64,000 nucleotides of DNA from Mesorhizobium helmanticense (lineage in GTDB: Bacteria > Pseudomonadota > Alphaproteobacteria > Rhizobiales > Rhizobiaceae). Of the stretch, positions 1 through 8,605 are shown one piece after another. Numbering within the stretch: position 1 is the stretch's first letter; every line of letters begins with the position of its first letter. Both the position numbers and the translations under genes were made by a program. The notes beneath the pieces are model-generated. The model was not told where the DNA came from. It ran no database searches and saw only the letters and a program-made list of their open reading frames with translations. The DNA lies in NCBI RefSeq assembly GCF_003034915.1, contig NZ_PZJX01000028.1, positions 1-64,000 on the forward strand. The letters are read 5' to 3'.

Positions 1-83
1 GCCCTTGAGGGGGAGAGAGTGGCTGGCCGCGACCTCGGCGCTTTTCCTGCGACGCTGGTGACTGGCGGAATCGTCGATGAGAG

Positions 84-156
84 CGCCCCTCTCCCCGTCA
101 CTATACGGGGAGAGGATGCCGGCAGGCAGGTGAGGGGCGGCGCCAAGGGACGAGAA
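84..156. repeat. Intergenic palindromic repeat of rhizobial type
   Basis: An 11-bp perfect inverted repeat (88-98 and 105-115, CCTCTCCCCGT with a 6-nt loop) is followed by a G-rich tail containing GGCAGGCAGG and GAGGGGCGGCG. This composition is typical of the dispersed intergenic palindromes that I recall from Mesorhizobium and relatives. It lies downstream of the minus-strand sulfotransferase gene, so it could also act in termination or mRNA 3'-end stability. No coding signal is seen in 1-190. Confidence 0.5.
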
Positions 157-190
157 TTATGAATAATGGCTATGACGCAGTGGAATCAGG

Positions 191-1870
191 TCAAATCTCG
201 GCAAGATCACCCAGCGACTGTATCAGCGGCTGAATTTCGTTTTCATAATTCTTCCAGCGCTTGACGGACGATTTGTAGATCGGCTGACGGACCTGCCAGC
301 GGCTGGGCGTGTTGACCGAACCATCCCTGTCGAAAAAGCGCAGGCAGGCATCATCCCAAGGCAGCCCAAGATAATCTATGAGGCGGCGCGACTGCGCTTC
401 CTGGTCCTCAACCAGCGTCTCGTAGCGATTTTCGAAGATAAGGCCCGGAAAAACCTTGTTCCAATGCCGCATCAGGCGGTCGTATTCGCGGTAGTACAGA
501 CCCAGTGTTTTCAGATCGGTGTTGTAGCTGTGTCCCTCGCTGAAATTGAGGACAAAGCAGGAGACGCAATTGTCGATGGCATCACGGCGGCAATGAATGA
601 TGCGCGCGTTGGGGAAAAGAAGGCCGATAAGGCCGATCATTTCAAAATTGTGAGGCATCTTGTCCACCACACGTAGCGCGGCAGGCGCCCTCTCGCTCAG
701 ATAGGACAGATGCTCATCGGCCAGGGTTCTGGACAGGTCTTTCGTGATCGACATGACCGGCTGTTTCAAATTTCCAGCCGACGAGGTCTTGAGGCCGATC
801 GCATTCGCGACCCGCCTTAGTTTGCTAAGCTCCCCCGCTCCATGAACATCGGGATGGCTGGCGCAGATCTGTTCGGTAAGCGTCGTTCCCGAGCGAGGCA
901 TGCCAACCACGAATACAGGCACTTCGGAAGGATTTCCATAGCCGGCCCTGGCCGCCAGAAAGTCCGGCGTGAAGGTTTCAATCAGCGAGTCGATCCAGCG
1001 ACGATACAAGTCGATATCGAACTTGTAGCCGGAGGCCTGTTTCGCCTTGTTGAAATGGTCGAATGCCTCTTCATAGCGCTTGAGGTCGTTCAGCACCTTG
1101 CCGGCGGCGTAATGGAGTTGCTGCGCGCCTTCCGAATCAAGCTTGGGATTGCCGAGTTCATGAAGGATGGATTGGAGTTCCTCGGGCTCTTCTGTAAACT
1201 TTCGCGTCTGTACGAGGTCGTTGTAGGCGCTTGGCACATTGATGCGACGTTCGATTGCTTCCTTCAGATAGACGGCGGCTTCCTCCATGCGCCCCAGGCC
1301 GCTCAGGGCACCGGCCATTCCGGCCCGCACCTTGGGATGATCGCTGTTGATTTTCAACGCCTTCTCGAAGAGCGGCAAAGCCATGTCGGGTTTGTCAAAC
1401 TCGGTGTATACGCGCCCCAATGCACAGAGTGCTTCGACAAGGCCGGGCTGCAGCTCCAAGGCATACTGCATATGCTTGATTGCCGGCGAATATTCGCTGA
1501 CCTTCACATAGGCCTCGCCCAGGCTGAGGTGGTAGTAGGGGTTTTTAGGGTCCTCGCCGACCGCCCGTGCGAAATATCGCAATGCCATCTCGTCATCGTA
1601 ACCCAGGCACACAGTCCCCAAGATGTACAGAGCGAGCGGATGGTTCGGCGTGCGCGCCAGAACCCGAAGGCACAGGTCCTGAGCCTCGTCGAGCCGCTTG
1701 GCCTGCTGATGGGTATATGCCTGTTTCAGCAGCGCGTCGTCGGCCTGCGCACGCGATTGAGCGTTTGCTTTCTGCAGGTTCAACATCGGCTTCAGTATCG
1801 GCCCCTTCGCTTTCGGCGCGGGCGCGGGTTTGATGTGCTTTGACCAAGCAGGCGGGAGTCGATTGTTCAT
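191..1870 (-). CDS. TPR repeat-containing sulfotransferase family protein
   Basis: A 559-aa cytosolic protein with two parts. Residues about 45-290 consist of tetratricopeptide-like helical repeats (recurring pattern of A/G and Y/F, e.g. ALYILGTVCLGY and VEALCALGRVYTEF). The C-terminal half is a sulfotransferase domain: the phosphosulfate-binding loop is visible as VGMPRSGTTLTEQI, and a second PAPS-contact segment as IIHCRRDAIDNCVSCF. Such proteins transfer sulfate from PAPS to a carbohydrate or protein acceptor; the acceptor here is unknown. The gene stands alone, divergent from the aminotransferase gene, with no sulfation genes nearby. The start at 1870 gives a basic, proline-rich N-terminus; no strong ribosome binding site is seen. 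Confidence 0.85.
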   Translation of the reverse strand: MNNRLPPAWSKHIKPAPAPKAKGPILKPMLNLQKANAQSRAQADDALLKQAYTHQQAKRLDEAQDLCLRVLARTPNHPLALYILGTVCLGYDDEMALRYFARAVGEDPKNPYYHLSLGEAYVKVSEYSPAIKHMQYALELQPGLVEALCALGRVYTEFDKPDMALPLFEKALKINSDHPKVRAGMAGALSGLGRMEEAAVYLKEAIERRINVPSAYNDLVQTRKFTEEPEELQSILHELGNPKLDSEGAQQLHYAAGKVLNDLKRYEEAFDHFNKAKQASGYKFDIDLYRRWIDSLIETFTPDFLAARAGYGNPSEVPVFVVGMPRSGTTLTEQICASHPDVHGAGELSKLRRVANAIGLKTSSAGNLKQPVMSITKDLSRTLADEHLSYLSERAPAALRVVDKMPHNFEMIGLIGLLFPNARIIHCRRDAIDNCVSCFVLNFSEGHSYNTDLKTLGLYYREYDRLMRHWNKVFPGLIFENRYETLVEDQEAQSRRLIDYLGLPWDDACLRFFDRDGSVNTPSRWQVRQPIYKSSVKRWKNYENEIQPLIQSLGDLAEI

Positions 1871-1999
1871 GATCTCTCGCTAGCAAAAAGAGCTGCAGGA
1901 ATCCAGCATGCCGGTTGCGGCCAAGCTTGCGTGGTCAACGGTGCCGCGCTAGCAAGAAGGCCCTTTTCGAACGAGCCCCTTTTTCGAACGAGCATTGCC

Positions 2000-3112
2000 A
2001 TGCGTCAGCGCCCTCCCCTCACGCCACTCATCGGCGCGCTTCCCTCGACGGTGCCGTTTGTCGGCCCGGAGGCGCAGGAGCGTGACCGCGGCCGGCCGTT
2101 TCGCGCCCGCATCGGCGCCAATGAGAGCAGCTTCGGCCCCTCGCCGCGCGTCATCGCCCGCATGGAGGCTGTCGCCCGCGACATGTGGATGTATTGCGAT
2201 CCCGACAATTTCGATTTGAAAGTGGCTGTAGCCGCCCATCTCGGCCTGTCGGCCGAGAATGTCGTGGTCGGCGAAGGCATAGACGGGCTGCTCAGCCTGG
2301 TGGCGCGCATGTATGTGGCGCCAGGCGACGCGGTGGTGACCTCGCTCGGCGCCTATCCGACCTTCAACTTCCATATTGCCGGCGTCGGCGGCCGGCTGGT
2401 TGCGGTCCCTTACGAGAACGACCGGGAAAACCTGGACGGGCTGCTGGCGGCGATCGCCAAGGACAAGGCGCCGCTGGTCTACCTGTCCAACCCCGACAAC
2501 CCGATGGGAAGCTGGTGGGAGGCGGACGATCTCATCCGCTTCATCGAAGCGCTGCCCGACACCACCATGCTGGTGCTCGACGAGGCCTATGGCGAGTTGG
2601 GGCCGGCCTCGGCGCTGCCGCCAATCGATATTTCCAGGCCGAACGTCATCCGTATGCGCACCTTCTCGAAGGCATACGGGCTGGCCGGCATACGCTGCGG
2701 CTATGCGGTGGCCGAGGCCCAGGTGATCCGCGATTTCGAGAAGATCCGCAACCATTACGGCGTCAGCCGCATGGCGCAGATCGCCGGGGTCGAAGCGCTG
2801 GCCGATCAAACTTATCTGCAGAGCGTGGTGGAGCGGGTCGCCGCCGGCCGCCAGCGCATCGCCGAGATTGCCGAGGCGAACGGGCTGAAGCCGCTGCCCT
2901 CGGCGACCAATTTCGTCACCATCGACTGCTGCAGCGACGGCGCCTTCGCGCTGAAAGTGCTGCAGGCGCTTTTGTCGCGCGACGTGTTCATCCGCAAGCC
3001 GATGGCGCCACGTCTCGACCGCTGCATAAGAGTCAGCGTCGGCCTCGACCATGAGCTCGACATTTTCGCCGAAGAGCTGCCGGGGGCGCTGGCGGCAGCG
3101 CGAGGGAACTGA
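2000..3112 (+). CDS. PLP-dependent aminotransferase, HisC-like (class I/II)
   Basis: A 370-aa fold-type I aminotransferase related to histidinol-phosphate aminotransferase. The PLP-binding lysine is Lys224 in RTFSKAYGLAGIRCGY; the aspartate contacting the pyridine nitrogen is Asp194 in LVLDEAY; NPDNPMGS matches the conserved Asn loop. The ATG at 2000 is preferred over an in-frame start 69 nt upstream because the family normally begins just before the RxxxNESxxGPSP region, but neither start has a clear ribosome binding site. HisC itself usually sits with other his genes or tyrA; here there are none, so the substrate could be another aromatic or imidazole amino acid. It ends 21 nt from the convergent marR-like gene. 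Confidence 0.85.
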   Translation: MRQRPPLTPLIGALPSTVPFVGPEAQERDRGRPFRARIGANESSFGPSPRVIARMEAVARDMWMYCDPDNFDLKVAVAAHLGLSAENVVVGEGIDGLLSLVARMYVAPGDAVVTSLGAYPTFNFHIAGVGGRLVAVPYENDRENLDGLLAAIAKDKAPLVYLSNPDNPMGSWWEADDLIRFIEALPDTTMLVLDEAYGELGPASALPPIDISRPNVIRMRTFSKAYGLAGIRCGYAVAEAQVIRDFEKIRNHYGVSRMAQIAGVEALADQTYLQSVVERVAAGRQRIAEIAEANGLKPLPSATNFVTIDCCSDGAFALKVLQALLSRDVFIRKPMAPRLDRCIRVSVGLDHELDIFAEELPGALAAARGN

Positions 3113-3133
3113 GGATCGCGACGCCGCGTTCCA

Positions 3134-3664
3134 TCATTTCGGCAACGCCACCATTTCCTCCACCTTCCCGCCGAGCAGGCGCATGACCTTTCTCAGCGCG
3201 TGCGAAAGTTCGGCGGCTTCGTCACCGGCAAGACCGGCGGTCAAGCGGCCGAGGTCACGATCGGCCGCCGCCTGAAGTCCGGCCAGCGCAGCGTTTCCCC
3301 GTGCGGTCAGGGACAGGATGCGCTGATGCCGATCGCCCGGATCAGGGCGTATCTCAGTCAGGCCCGCGGCGGCGAATTTTCTGAGTATCCGCGAGAGGTA
3401 GGCGGGGGGAAGCTTAAGTTCGGCGGCCATCGCGGACGCCACCGGCCCGATATCGAGATGGAACGCCCGCGCAAGGAAGCCAGCTTCGCCACCGGGATCG
3501 GCGGTAATGATACCGGGTAGATTGCCAAGTTCGAACAGCACCCGCGCTTCGGTCAGCGTATAGGCGCTCTGCGTCAAGGTCTCGTCGAGCAGTCCGACCA
3601 GGCTGGTGTAAAACCTGTTGAAGCGGCGGATGTCCGCGATCATGGCATTCCGTTCATCTGGCAT
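3134..3664 (-). CDS. MarR family transcriptional regulator with an insertion
   Basis: A 176-aa winged-helix regulator. The MarR pattern is present: an N-terminal dimerisation helix, TLTEARVLFELGN (helix 1-2), recognition region PPAYLSRILRKFAAAGL and wing DPGDRHQRILSLTARG. Residues about 51-72 are additional compared with the usual family spacing between helix 2 and the recognition helix. The N-terminus resembles the MarR half of MarR-GNAT fusion proteins, but no acetyltransferase domain follows. It is transcribed away from the tetR-ivd operon, with a palindromic site in the shared 162-bp intergenic region. Target genes are not known. Confidence 0.85.
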   Translation of the reverse strand: MPDERNAMIADIRRFNRFYTSLVGLLDETLTQSAYTLTEARVLFELGNLPGIITADPGGEAGFLARAFHLDIGPVASAMAAELKLPPAYLSRILRKFAAAGLTEIRPDPGDRHQRILSLTARGNAALAGLQAAADRDLGRLTAGLAGDEAAELSHALRKVMRLLGGKVEEMVALPK

Positions 3665-3718
3665 CCAGGCTTCCTCTCGCAGGAAATTTTTTGCGCCATC
3701 TGATTACCATCAACATTT

Positions 3719-3737
3719 TAATTGACTGAGTCAATTA
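3719..3737. promoter_or_regulatory. Candidate operator, 9-1-9 perfect palindrome
   Basis: TAATTGACT and AGTCAATTA flank one central base, a perfect 19-bp inverted repeat in the region between the divergent marR-like and tetR-like genes. It lies 90 bp upstream of the TetR start and 54 bp upstream of the MarR start. The size and symmetry fit a homodimeric MarR or TetR protein. Which of the two binds it cannot be told from sequence. Confidence 0.6.
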
Positions 3738-3826
3738 TCTACAGGGAGCCGCCAATACAGTGGAATAACACCTCCCTTGAATTAATTGAACGTTTGTTTT
3801 ATTATGCACACTTGATGAGGGGAACT

Positions 3827-4471
3827 ATGGCGCGCACGACCGGTTCCGATGGAGAAAAGACCGAGGCGGCTGTCCGCGAGGCGGCGGCCAGCCTGATCGC
3901 GCGCTACGGCTATGAAGCGATGTCGATGCGCCGGCTCGCAGCCGAGGTCGGCGTCCAGGCCGCGGCGCTCTATCGCTATTTTCCGACCAAGGAAGACCTG
4001 CTGTTCACGCTGATGCGCGAGCACATGGAAGGACTGACCGCAGCGTGGGAAACGGCACGTCCCACTACCGCCGACCCGGAGGCGCGGCTCGCCGCCTATG
4101 TCCGAAACCACATTGCCTTCCATATCGAGCGCCGCCATTCCACCCATGCCTCGAACATGGAATTGCGCAGCCTGTCGCACGACCGGCTGACGCGGATCCT
4201 GCGCATGCGCACAGCCTATGAGAAAGAATTGCGCGCCATCTTGCGCGACGGCGCAGAGGCGGGCGTCTTCAGCATCGAAGACACCGGGCTGACCGCCATG
4301 GCGCTGATCCAGATGATGACCGGCGTCATCGTCTGGTTCCGGCCGGGCGAGCGGCTGTCGGTCGCTGAAGTCACGGCGACATATCTTTCAATGACAATGC
4401 GGCTCGTCGGCGCGAAGATCGACGGCACGGAGGAACGTCATGTACACGCACACGCTCAACTTCGGGCTTGA
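3827..4471 (+). CDS. TetR family regulator of the leucine catabolic operon (LiuQ-like)
   Basis: A 214-aa TetR-type repressor. The N-terminal helix-turn-helix is clear: [21 protein letters not shown] followed by [21 protein letters not shown], the canonical YxxFxxKxxL ending. The C-terminal part is a ligand-binding helical domain. ATG at 3827 is chosen because GAGGGGAAC lies just upstream; an ATG 12 nt earlier and a GTG-type extension are less likely. The 3' end overlaps the start of ivd by 32 nt, so it is co-transcribed with the leucine degradation genes. TetR-type LiuQ regulators are known for this pathway in Proteobacteria, so this role is likely but inferred from context only. Confidence 0.85.
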   Translation: MARTTGSDGEKTEAAVREAAASLIARYGYEAMSMRRLAAEVGVQAAALYRYFPTKEDLLFTLMREHMEGLTAAWETARPTTADPEARLAAYVRNHIAFHIERRHSTHASNMELRSLSHDRLTRILRMRTAYEKELRAILRDGAEAGVFSIEDTGLTAMALIQMMTGVIVWFRPGERLSVAEVTATYLSMTMRLVGAKIDGTEERHVHAHAQLRA

Positions 4472-5603
4472 CGAAGACATCGAGGCGCTGCGCGACCTGG
4501 TGCGGCGCTTCGCACAGGACAGGATCGCGCCGATCGCCGCCGATATCGACCGCTCGAACGAATTCCCGTCGCATCTGTGGGCCGAGATGGGGGCGCTCGG
4601 CCTGCTCGGCATCACCGCCGATCCCGACTTCGGCGGCAGCGGCATGGGCTATCTCGCCCATGTCGTGGCGGTGGAGGAGATTTCCCGCGCCTCTGCCTCG
4701 GTCGGCCTCTCCTACGGCGCCCATTCCAACCTTTGCGTCAACCAGATCAACCGCTGGGCAAAGCCGGCGCAGAAGGAGAAATACCTGCCTGCGCTGTGCT
4801 CGGGCGAAAAAGTCGGGGCACTGGCGATGTCTGAATCCGGCGCCGGCTCCGACATCGTGTCGCTTCGGCTGCGCGCCGAAAAGCGCAACGACCGTTATGT
4901 GCTCAACGGCACCAAGATGTGGATCACCAACGGGCCGGACGCCGAGACGCTGGTCGTCTATGCCAAGACCGATCCGGAGCGCCACTCGCGCGGTATAACC
5001 GCCTTCATCGTCGAGAAGGCTTTTGCCGGCTTTTCGGTGGCGCAGAAGCTCGACAAGCTCGGCATGCGCGGCTCAAACACCGGCGAGCTGGTGTTCGAGA
5101 ATGTCGAAGTGCCGTTCGACAATGTGCTGCATGAGGAAGGACGCGGCGTCGAAGTCTTGATGTCGGGCCTCGACTATGAGCGCACGGTGCTCGCCGGCGG
5201 GCCGATCGGGCTGATGGCGGCATGCCTCGACGTGGCGATCCCTTATGTGCACGAACGCAAACAGTTCGGCCAGCCAATCGGCGAGTTCCAGCTGGTGCAA
5301 GGCAAACTGGCCGACATGTATACGGTGATGAGTGCGGCGCGTGCCTATGTCTATGCCGTCGCGGCCGCTTGCGACCGCGGCCAGACCACACGCAAGGACG
5401 CCGCCGGCTGCGTGCTGTTTGCCGCCGAGAAGGCGACGCAGATGGCGCTCGACGCCATCCAACTGCTCGGCGGCAATGGCTATATCAACGACTATCCGAC
5501 CGGCCGCCTTTTGCGCGACGCCAAGCTCTACGAGATCGGCGCCGGCACCAGCGAAATTCGCCGCTGGCTGATCGGGCGGGAAATCATGGCGGAGAACCTC
5601 TAG
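4440..5603 (+). CDS. ivd: Isovaleryl-CoA dehydrogenase
   Basis: A 387-aa FAD-dependent acyl-CoA dehydrogenase converting isovaleryl-CoA to 3-methylcrotonyl-CoA in leucine degradation and passing electrons to ETF. Family signatures are visible: [14 protein letters not shown] (FAD contact) and [20 protein letters not shown] near the C-terminus. The catalytic base in isovaleryl-CoA dehydrogenases sits in helix G rather than near the C-terminus; Glu247 in [12 protein letters not shown] is in that place, which separates it from short- and medium-chain enzymes. GGAGGAAC lies 4 nt before the ATG. It overlaps tetR and is followed, after a toxin-antitoxin insert, by the next pathway enzyme, methylcrotonyl-CoA carboxylase (mccB, mccA). 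Also called liuA. Confidence 0.95.
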   Translation: MYTHTLNFGLDEDIEALRDLVRRFAQDRIAPIAADIDRSNEFPSHLWAEMGALGLLGITADPDFGGSGMGYLAHVVAVEEISRASASVGLSYGAHSNLCVNQINRWAKPAQKEKYLPALCSGEKVGALAMSESGAGSDIVSLRLRAEKRNDRYVLNGTKMWITNGPDAETLVVYAKTDPERHSRGITAFIVEKAFAGFSVAQKLDKLGMRGSNTGELVFENVEVPFDNVLHEEGRGVEVLMSGLDYERTVLAGGPIGLMAACLDVAIPYVHERKQFGQPIGEFQLVQGKLADMYTVMSAARAYVYAVAAACDRGQTTRKDAAGCVLFAAEKATQMALDAIQLLGGNGYINDYPTGRLLRDAKLYEIGAGTSEIRRWLIGREIMAENL

Positions 5604-5604
5604 T

Positions 5605-5669
5605 GGCAATCGTGCAGAGATTGCCAGAATAGGCAATATCTGCCATATTTTGGAAGTATGTCATATTTT
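5605..5669. promoter_or_regulatory. Candidate toxin-antitoxin promoter and operator with repeated half-sites
   Basis: Between the ivd stop and the antitoxin start there are alternating half-sites: GGCAAT (5605-5610), ATTGCC (5620-5625) and GGCAAT (5632-5637). The first two make an inverted repeat with a 9-nt gap and the last two one with a 6-nt gap. Next come two direct copies of TGNCATATTTT (5641-5651 and 5659-5669), AT-rich in an otherwise GC-rich context. This layout fits cooperative autorepression by an antitoxin-toxin complex. Confidence 0.5.
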
Positions 5670-5685
5670 TTAGGCAAGGCAGATC

Positions 5686-6081
5686 ATGGCGAGCGGGACG
5701 AGAAAGACTGGGTTTGGCGAAAACCCGCGGGCTCAGTTCGATGCCGGCGCTCGGAAGACCCCGCTTCGGGTTCCGGCAAAACGCGAGCGCGTCAAACTTG
5801 GCGAAGGCGGACGCTTCGTTATTCCCGCTGCGATGCGCGAGGAAATGGGCGTGAGGCCTGGCGAGGATTTGATCCTTCATGTCGAGAACGGCGAGTTGCG
5901 GGTCAGGTCGTGGCTTCAAAACCTGAGGCGCGTTCAGGCGGAATTGTCGGCGTTGAAAAAGCCAGGCGAAAGCGTCGTCGACGAATTTCTCAAGGAGCGG
6001 CGGGAGGAACAGCTCCGAAGCGACAAGCGCCTGGACCGACTTCACGCCGAAGGCACGACGACGAGAAAGCGGGCGAAATGA
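5686..6081 (+). CDS. AbrB/MazE-type antitoxin of a VapBC-like pair
   Basis: A 131-aa protein with a central SpoVT/AbrB swapped-hairpin domain, residues about 40-85: VKLGEGGRFVIPAAMREEMGV and PGEDLILHVENGELRVRS match the looped-hinge pattern. The basic, disordered N-terminus of about 35 residues is longer than in most antitoxins. The C-terminal third is charged and helical, as expected for the part that wraps the toxin. The stop codon overlaps the toxin start in an ATGA arrangement. It presumably neutralises the PIN toxin and represses its own promoter. The pair lies between ivd and mccB, in the same direction as the operon. Confidence 0.8.
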   Translation: MASGTRKTGFGENPRAQFDAGARKTPLRVPAKRERVKLGEGGRFVIPAAMREEMGVRPGEDLILHVENGELRVRSWLQNLRRVQAELSALKKPGESVVDEFLKERREEQLRSDKRLDRLHAEGTTTRKRAK

Positions 6082-6461
6082 AACCCTACGTCATGGACAG
6101 TTCGGCGGCGCTTGCGATCCTGCTCAACGAGAAGGGCACCGACATCGCCCTGGAATTCGCACCGGATGCGCAATGCAGCTCGGTCAACGCGGCCGAAATC
6201 ATCGCCAAGCTGATCGACAGGGGACGCAGCATGGAGGAGGCAGCCGATGATCTCGCGAGCCTCGGCATGCCGGTCGCCGTTTTCGACGAAGCGATGGGCA
6301 TCGCCGCCGGGCAGCTTCGCGAACTGACGCGGCATCGCGGCCTGTCGCTGGGCGACCGGGCCTGCCTGGCGCTGGCAATTCGCGAAAATGCCGTTGCCGT
6401 CACCGCTGATCGCGATTGGGGCGACCTGGACGTCGGCTGCAAGATCGAACTGATCCGGTAA
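6078..6461 (+). CDS. PIN domain toxin (VapC family ribonuclease)
   Basis: A 127-aa PIN-domain protein. The four acidic residues that bind the metal are visible: Asp7 in VMDSSAAL, Glu40 in [12 protein letters not shown], Asp93 in [12 protein letters not shown] and Asp111 or Asp113 in TADRDW. VapC toxins are Mg-dependent endoribonucleases, often cutting tRNA or rRNA loops; the target here is unknown. The ATG at 6078 is chosen because it overlaps the antitoxin stop by 4 nt; longer readings would run through the antitoxin gene in another frame. Only 4 nt separate its stop from the mccB start, so read-through into mccB is likely. Confidence 0.88.
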   Translation: MKPYVMDSSAALAILLNEKGTDIALEFAPDAQCSSVNAAEIIAKLIDRGRSMEEAADDLASLGMPVAVFDEAMGIAAGQLRELTRHRGLSLGDRACLALAIRENAVAVTADRDWGDLDVGCKIELIR

Positions 6462-6465
6462 CACC

Positions 6466-8073
6466 ATGCCAATCCTCGCCTCTCAAATATCCCCCTCCTC
6501 CGACGCTTTCCGCGCCAATGCCGAGCGGATGCGAGTGCTGGTGGCCGACATTGCGGAGAAGGCTGCCACCGTCGAGCGCGGCGGCTCGGACGAAGCGCGC
6601 GAGCGGCATGTTTCGCGCGGCAAGCTGTTGCCGCGCGAGCGCCTGGCGCAATTACTTGACACCGGCTCGCCCTTTCTCGAGATCGGCCAGTTCGCGGCGT
6701 GGTCGATGTATGGCGAGGAGATTTCCTCGGCCGGTCTCATCGCCGGCATCGGTCGCGTCGAAGGCACCGAGGTCATGGTCGTCGTCAACGACGCCACGGT
6801 GAAGGGCGGCACCTACTATCCGCTGACCGTGAAGAAGCATCTGCGGGCGCAGGAGATTGCGCTGCAGAACAATCTGCCTTGCGTCTATCTGGTCGATAGC
6901 GGCGGCGCCAATCTGCCCAACCAGGACGAGGTGTTTCCCGATCGTGAGCATTTCGGCCGCATCTTCTATAACCAGGCCAACATGTCGGCTGCAGGCATTC
7001 CGCAGATCGCCTGCGTCATGGGTTCGTGCACGGCAGGCGGCGCCTATGTGCCGGCAATGTCGGACGAAACGATCATGGTGCGCAACCAGGCGACCATCTT
7101 CCTCGGCGGCCCGCCGCTGGTAAAGGCGGCCACCGGCGAAGATGTCAGCGCGGAGGAACTGGGTGGCGCCGACGTGCACACGCGGCTTTCCGGCGTCGCC
7201 GACCACTATGCGCTGGACGACGAGCATGCGCTGGCCATTTGCCGGCGCATCATCAGGAACCTGAATCGAAACAAGACGGCAAGCCTGAAGCTTCGGAAAT
7301 CGATTCCGCCGCTTCATCCTGCGGACGATCTCTACGGCGTCGTGCCGACGGATCTGCGACAGCCCTATGACGTGCGCGAGGTGATTGCGCGTGTCGTCGA
7401 CGGATCCGAGTTCGACGAGTTCAAGCAGAATTACGGCACCACGCTGGTCACCGGCTTTGCCCATCTCCACGGCATGCCGGTGGGCATCATCGCCAACAAT
7501 GGCGTGCTGTTTTCGGAAAGCGCGCTGAAGGGCGCGCATTTCATAGAATTGTGCTGCCAGCGCCAGATCCCGCTGATTTTCCTGCAGAACATCACCGGCT
7601 TCATGGTCGGGCGCAAATATGAGGCAGGTGGTATCGCCAAGGATGGCGCCAAGCTGGTGATGGCGGTCGCGACGGCGCGCGTGCCGAAAGTGACCATGAT
7701 CATCGGCGGCTCGTTCGGCGCCGGCAATTACGGCATGTGCGGACGCGCCTATTCGCCGCGCTTCCTGTGGATGTGGCCGAACGCCCGCATTTCGGTGATG
7801 GGCGGCGAGCAGGCGGCAACCGTGCTTGCCGTGGTCAAGCGCGAGGGCATTGAACGCAAGGGCGGCGAGTGGAGCGCGGAAGAAGAGGCGAAATTCAAAA
7901 AGCCGATCCTGATGAAATACGAGCACGAGGGCCACCCGCTCTATTCCTCCGCTCGCCTCTGGGATGACGGCATCATCGACCCGGCCAGGACGCGCGAGGT
8001 GCTGGCGCTTAGCCTCTCGGCGGCGCTCAACGCCGAGATCGAGGAGACAAAGTTCGGCGTGTTCAGGATGTGA
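6466..8073 (+). CDS. mccB: Methylcrotonyl-CoA carboxylase, carboxyltransferase (beta) subunit
   Basis: A 535-aa carboxyltransferase that moves the carboxyl group from carboxybiotin to 3-methylcrotonyl-CoA, giving 3-methylglutaconyl-CoA in leucine breakdown. Length and sequence fit the MCC beta rather than propionyl-CoA carboxylase family: [36 protein letters not shown] and [17 protein letters not shown] are characteristic. Two crotonase-like halves meet near residue 270. The start at 6466 has only a weak ribosome binding site and sits 4 nt after the PIN toxin stop, which suggests translational coupling to the inserted module. Also called liuB. Confidence 0.95.
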   Translation: MPILASQISPSSDAFRANAERMRVLVADIAEKAATVERGGSDEARERHVSRGKLLPRERLAQLLDTGSPFLEIGQFAAWSMYGEEISSAGLIAGIGRVEGTEVMVVVNDATVKGGTYYPLTVKKHLRAQEIALQNNLPCVYLVDSGGANLPNQDEVFPDREHFGRIFYNQANMSAAGIPQIACVMGSCTAGGAYVPAMSDETIMVRNQATIFLGGPPLVKAATGEDVSAEELGGADVHTRLSGVADHYALDDEHALAICRRIIRNLNRNKTASLKLRKSIPPLHPADDLYGVVPTDLRQPYDVREVIARVVDGSEFDEFKQNYGTTLVTGFAHLHGMPVGIIANNGVLFSESALKGAHFIELCCQRQIPLIFLQNITGFMVGRKYEAGGIAKDGAKLVMAVATARVPKVTMIIGGSFGAGNYGMCGRAYSPRFLWMWPNARISVMGGEQAATVLAVVKREGIERKGGEWSAEEEAKFKKPILMKYEHEGHPLYSSARLWDDGIIDPARTREVLALSLSAALNAEIEETKFGVFRM

Positions 8074-8181
8074 CGATGAGCGAAATCCACACCCTTCAGA
8101 GTCATTTTCAATCATCGAACTGGCCACTCGCAAGATTTGCGGCTATTGCTCTTTGCAAATACCAATGGGGATTGGGCAAAG

Positions 8182-8559
8182 ATGAGACTGCAACTCTTTC
8201 AGAAAACAACTGCATCGATACTTGCAGTGTTACTTATATTAGCTGCCCCTGGCATCAGCGCCGCGGAATCTCTGGCGGGGAACAAAGGCGACATCCGCTT
8301 CCACCCGACTTTGCCAGGAAGCCCGAAGGATCCGTGTACCAAGGCGTACAACGCTTATGTAGCGGCCAGCGGCCATTCAGCCTATGCCACGACCTTCTAC
8401 TCGCGGGTCGTCGACCTCTACATCATTTGTGGCGCGCGGATGAACGCACCGTCGCAAAAGGCGGCGGAAGAATTGGCGCTGCAGAACTGTCAGTCCGGAT
8501 TGAGAAAGTGGAAGGTCAAGGTCGCAAGCGGCGGCTGTCAGATCGCGCTTTCCAAATAG
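8182..8559 (+). CDS. Small secreted protein of unknown function, four cysteines
   Basis: A 125-aa protein with a clear signal peptide: basic MRLQLFQK, hydrophobic ASILAVLLILAAPG and a likely cleavage after ISAA. The mature part is about 100 residues with four cysteines (KDPC, LYIIC, LQNC, SGGC), which could form two disulfides in the periplasm, and a helical AAEELALQNC segment. I do not recognise the family. ATG at 8182 is chosen because it puts the basic n-region first; an in-frame ATG 45 nt upstream would add residues that spoil the signal. It sits between mccB (109 nt before) and mccA (46 nt after), an unusual place for an exported protein. Confidence 0.6.
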   Translation: MRLQLFQKTTASILAVLLILAAPGISAAESLAGNKGDIRFHPTLPGSPKDPCTKAYNAYVAASGHSAYATTFYSRVVDLYIICGARMNAPSQKAAEELALQNCQSGLRKWKVKVASGGCQIALSK

Positions 8560-8605
8560 GCCGCCTGGCTGGCTGGCGCCGCCCGCGGCAAATCCGGGAG
8601 GCTGC

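Noticed and set aside
842..1843. 333-codon open frame opposite the sulfotransferase gene
   Set aside because: The minus-strand frame carries TPR and sulfotransferase motifs; this one has none and no ribosome binding site.
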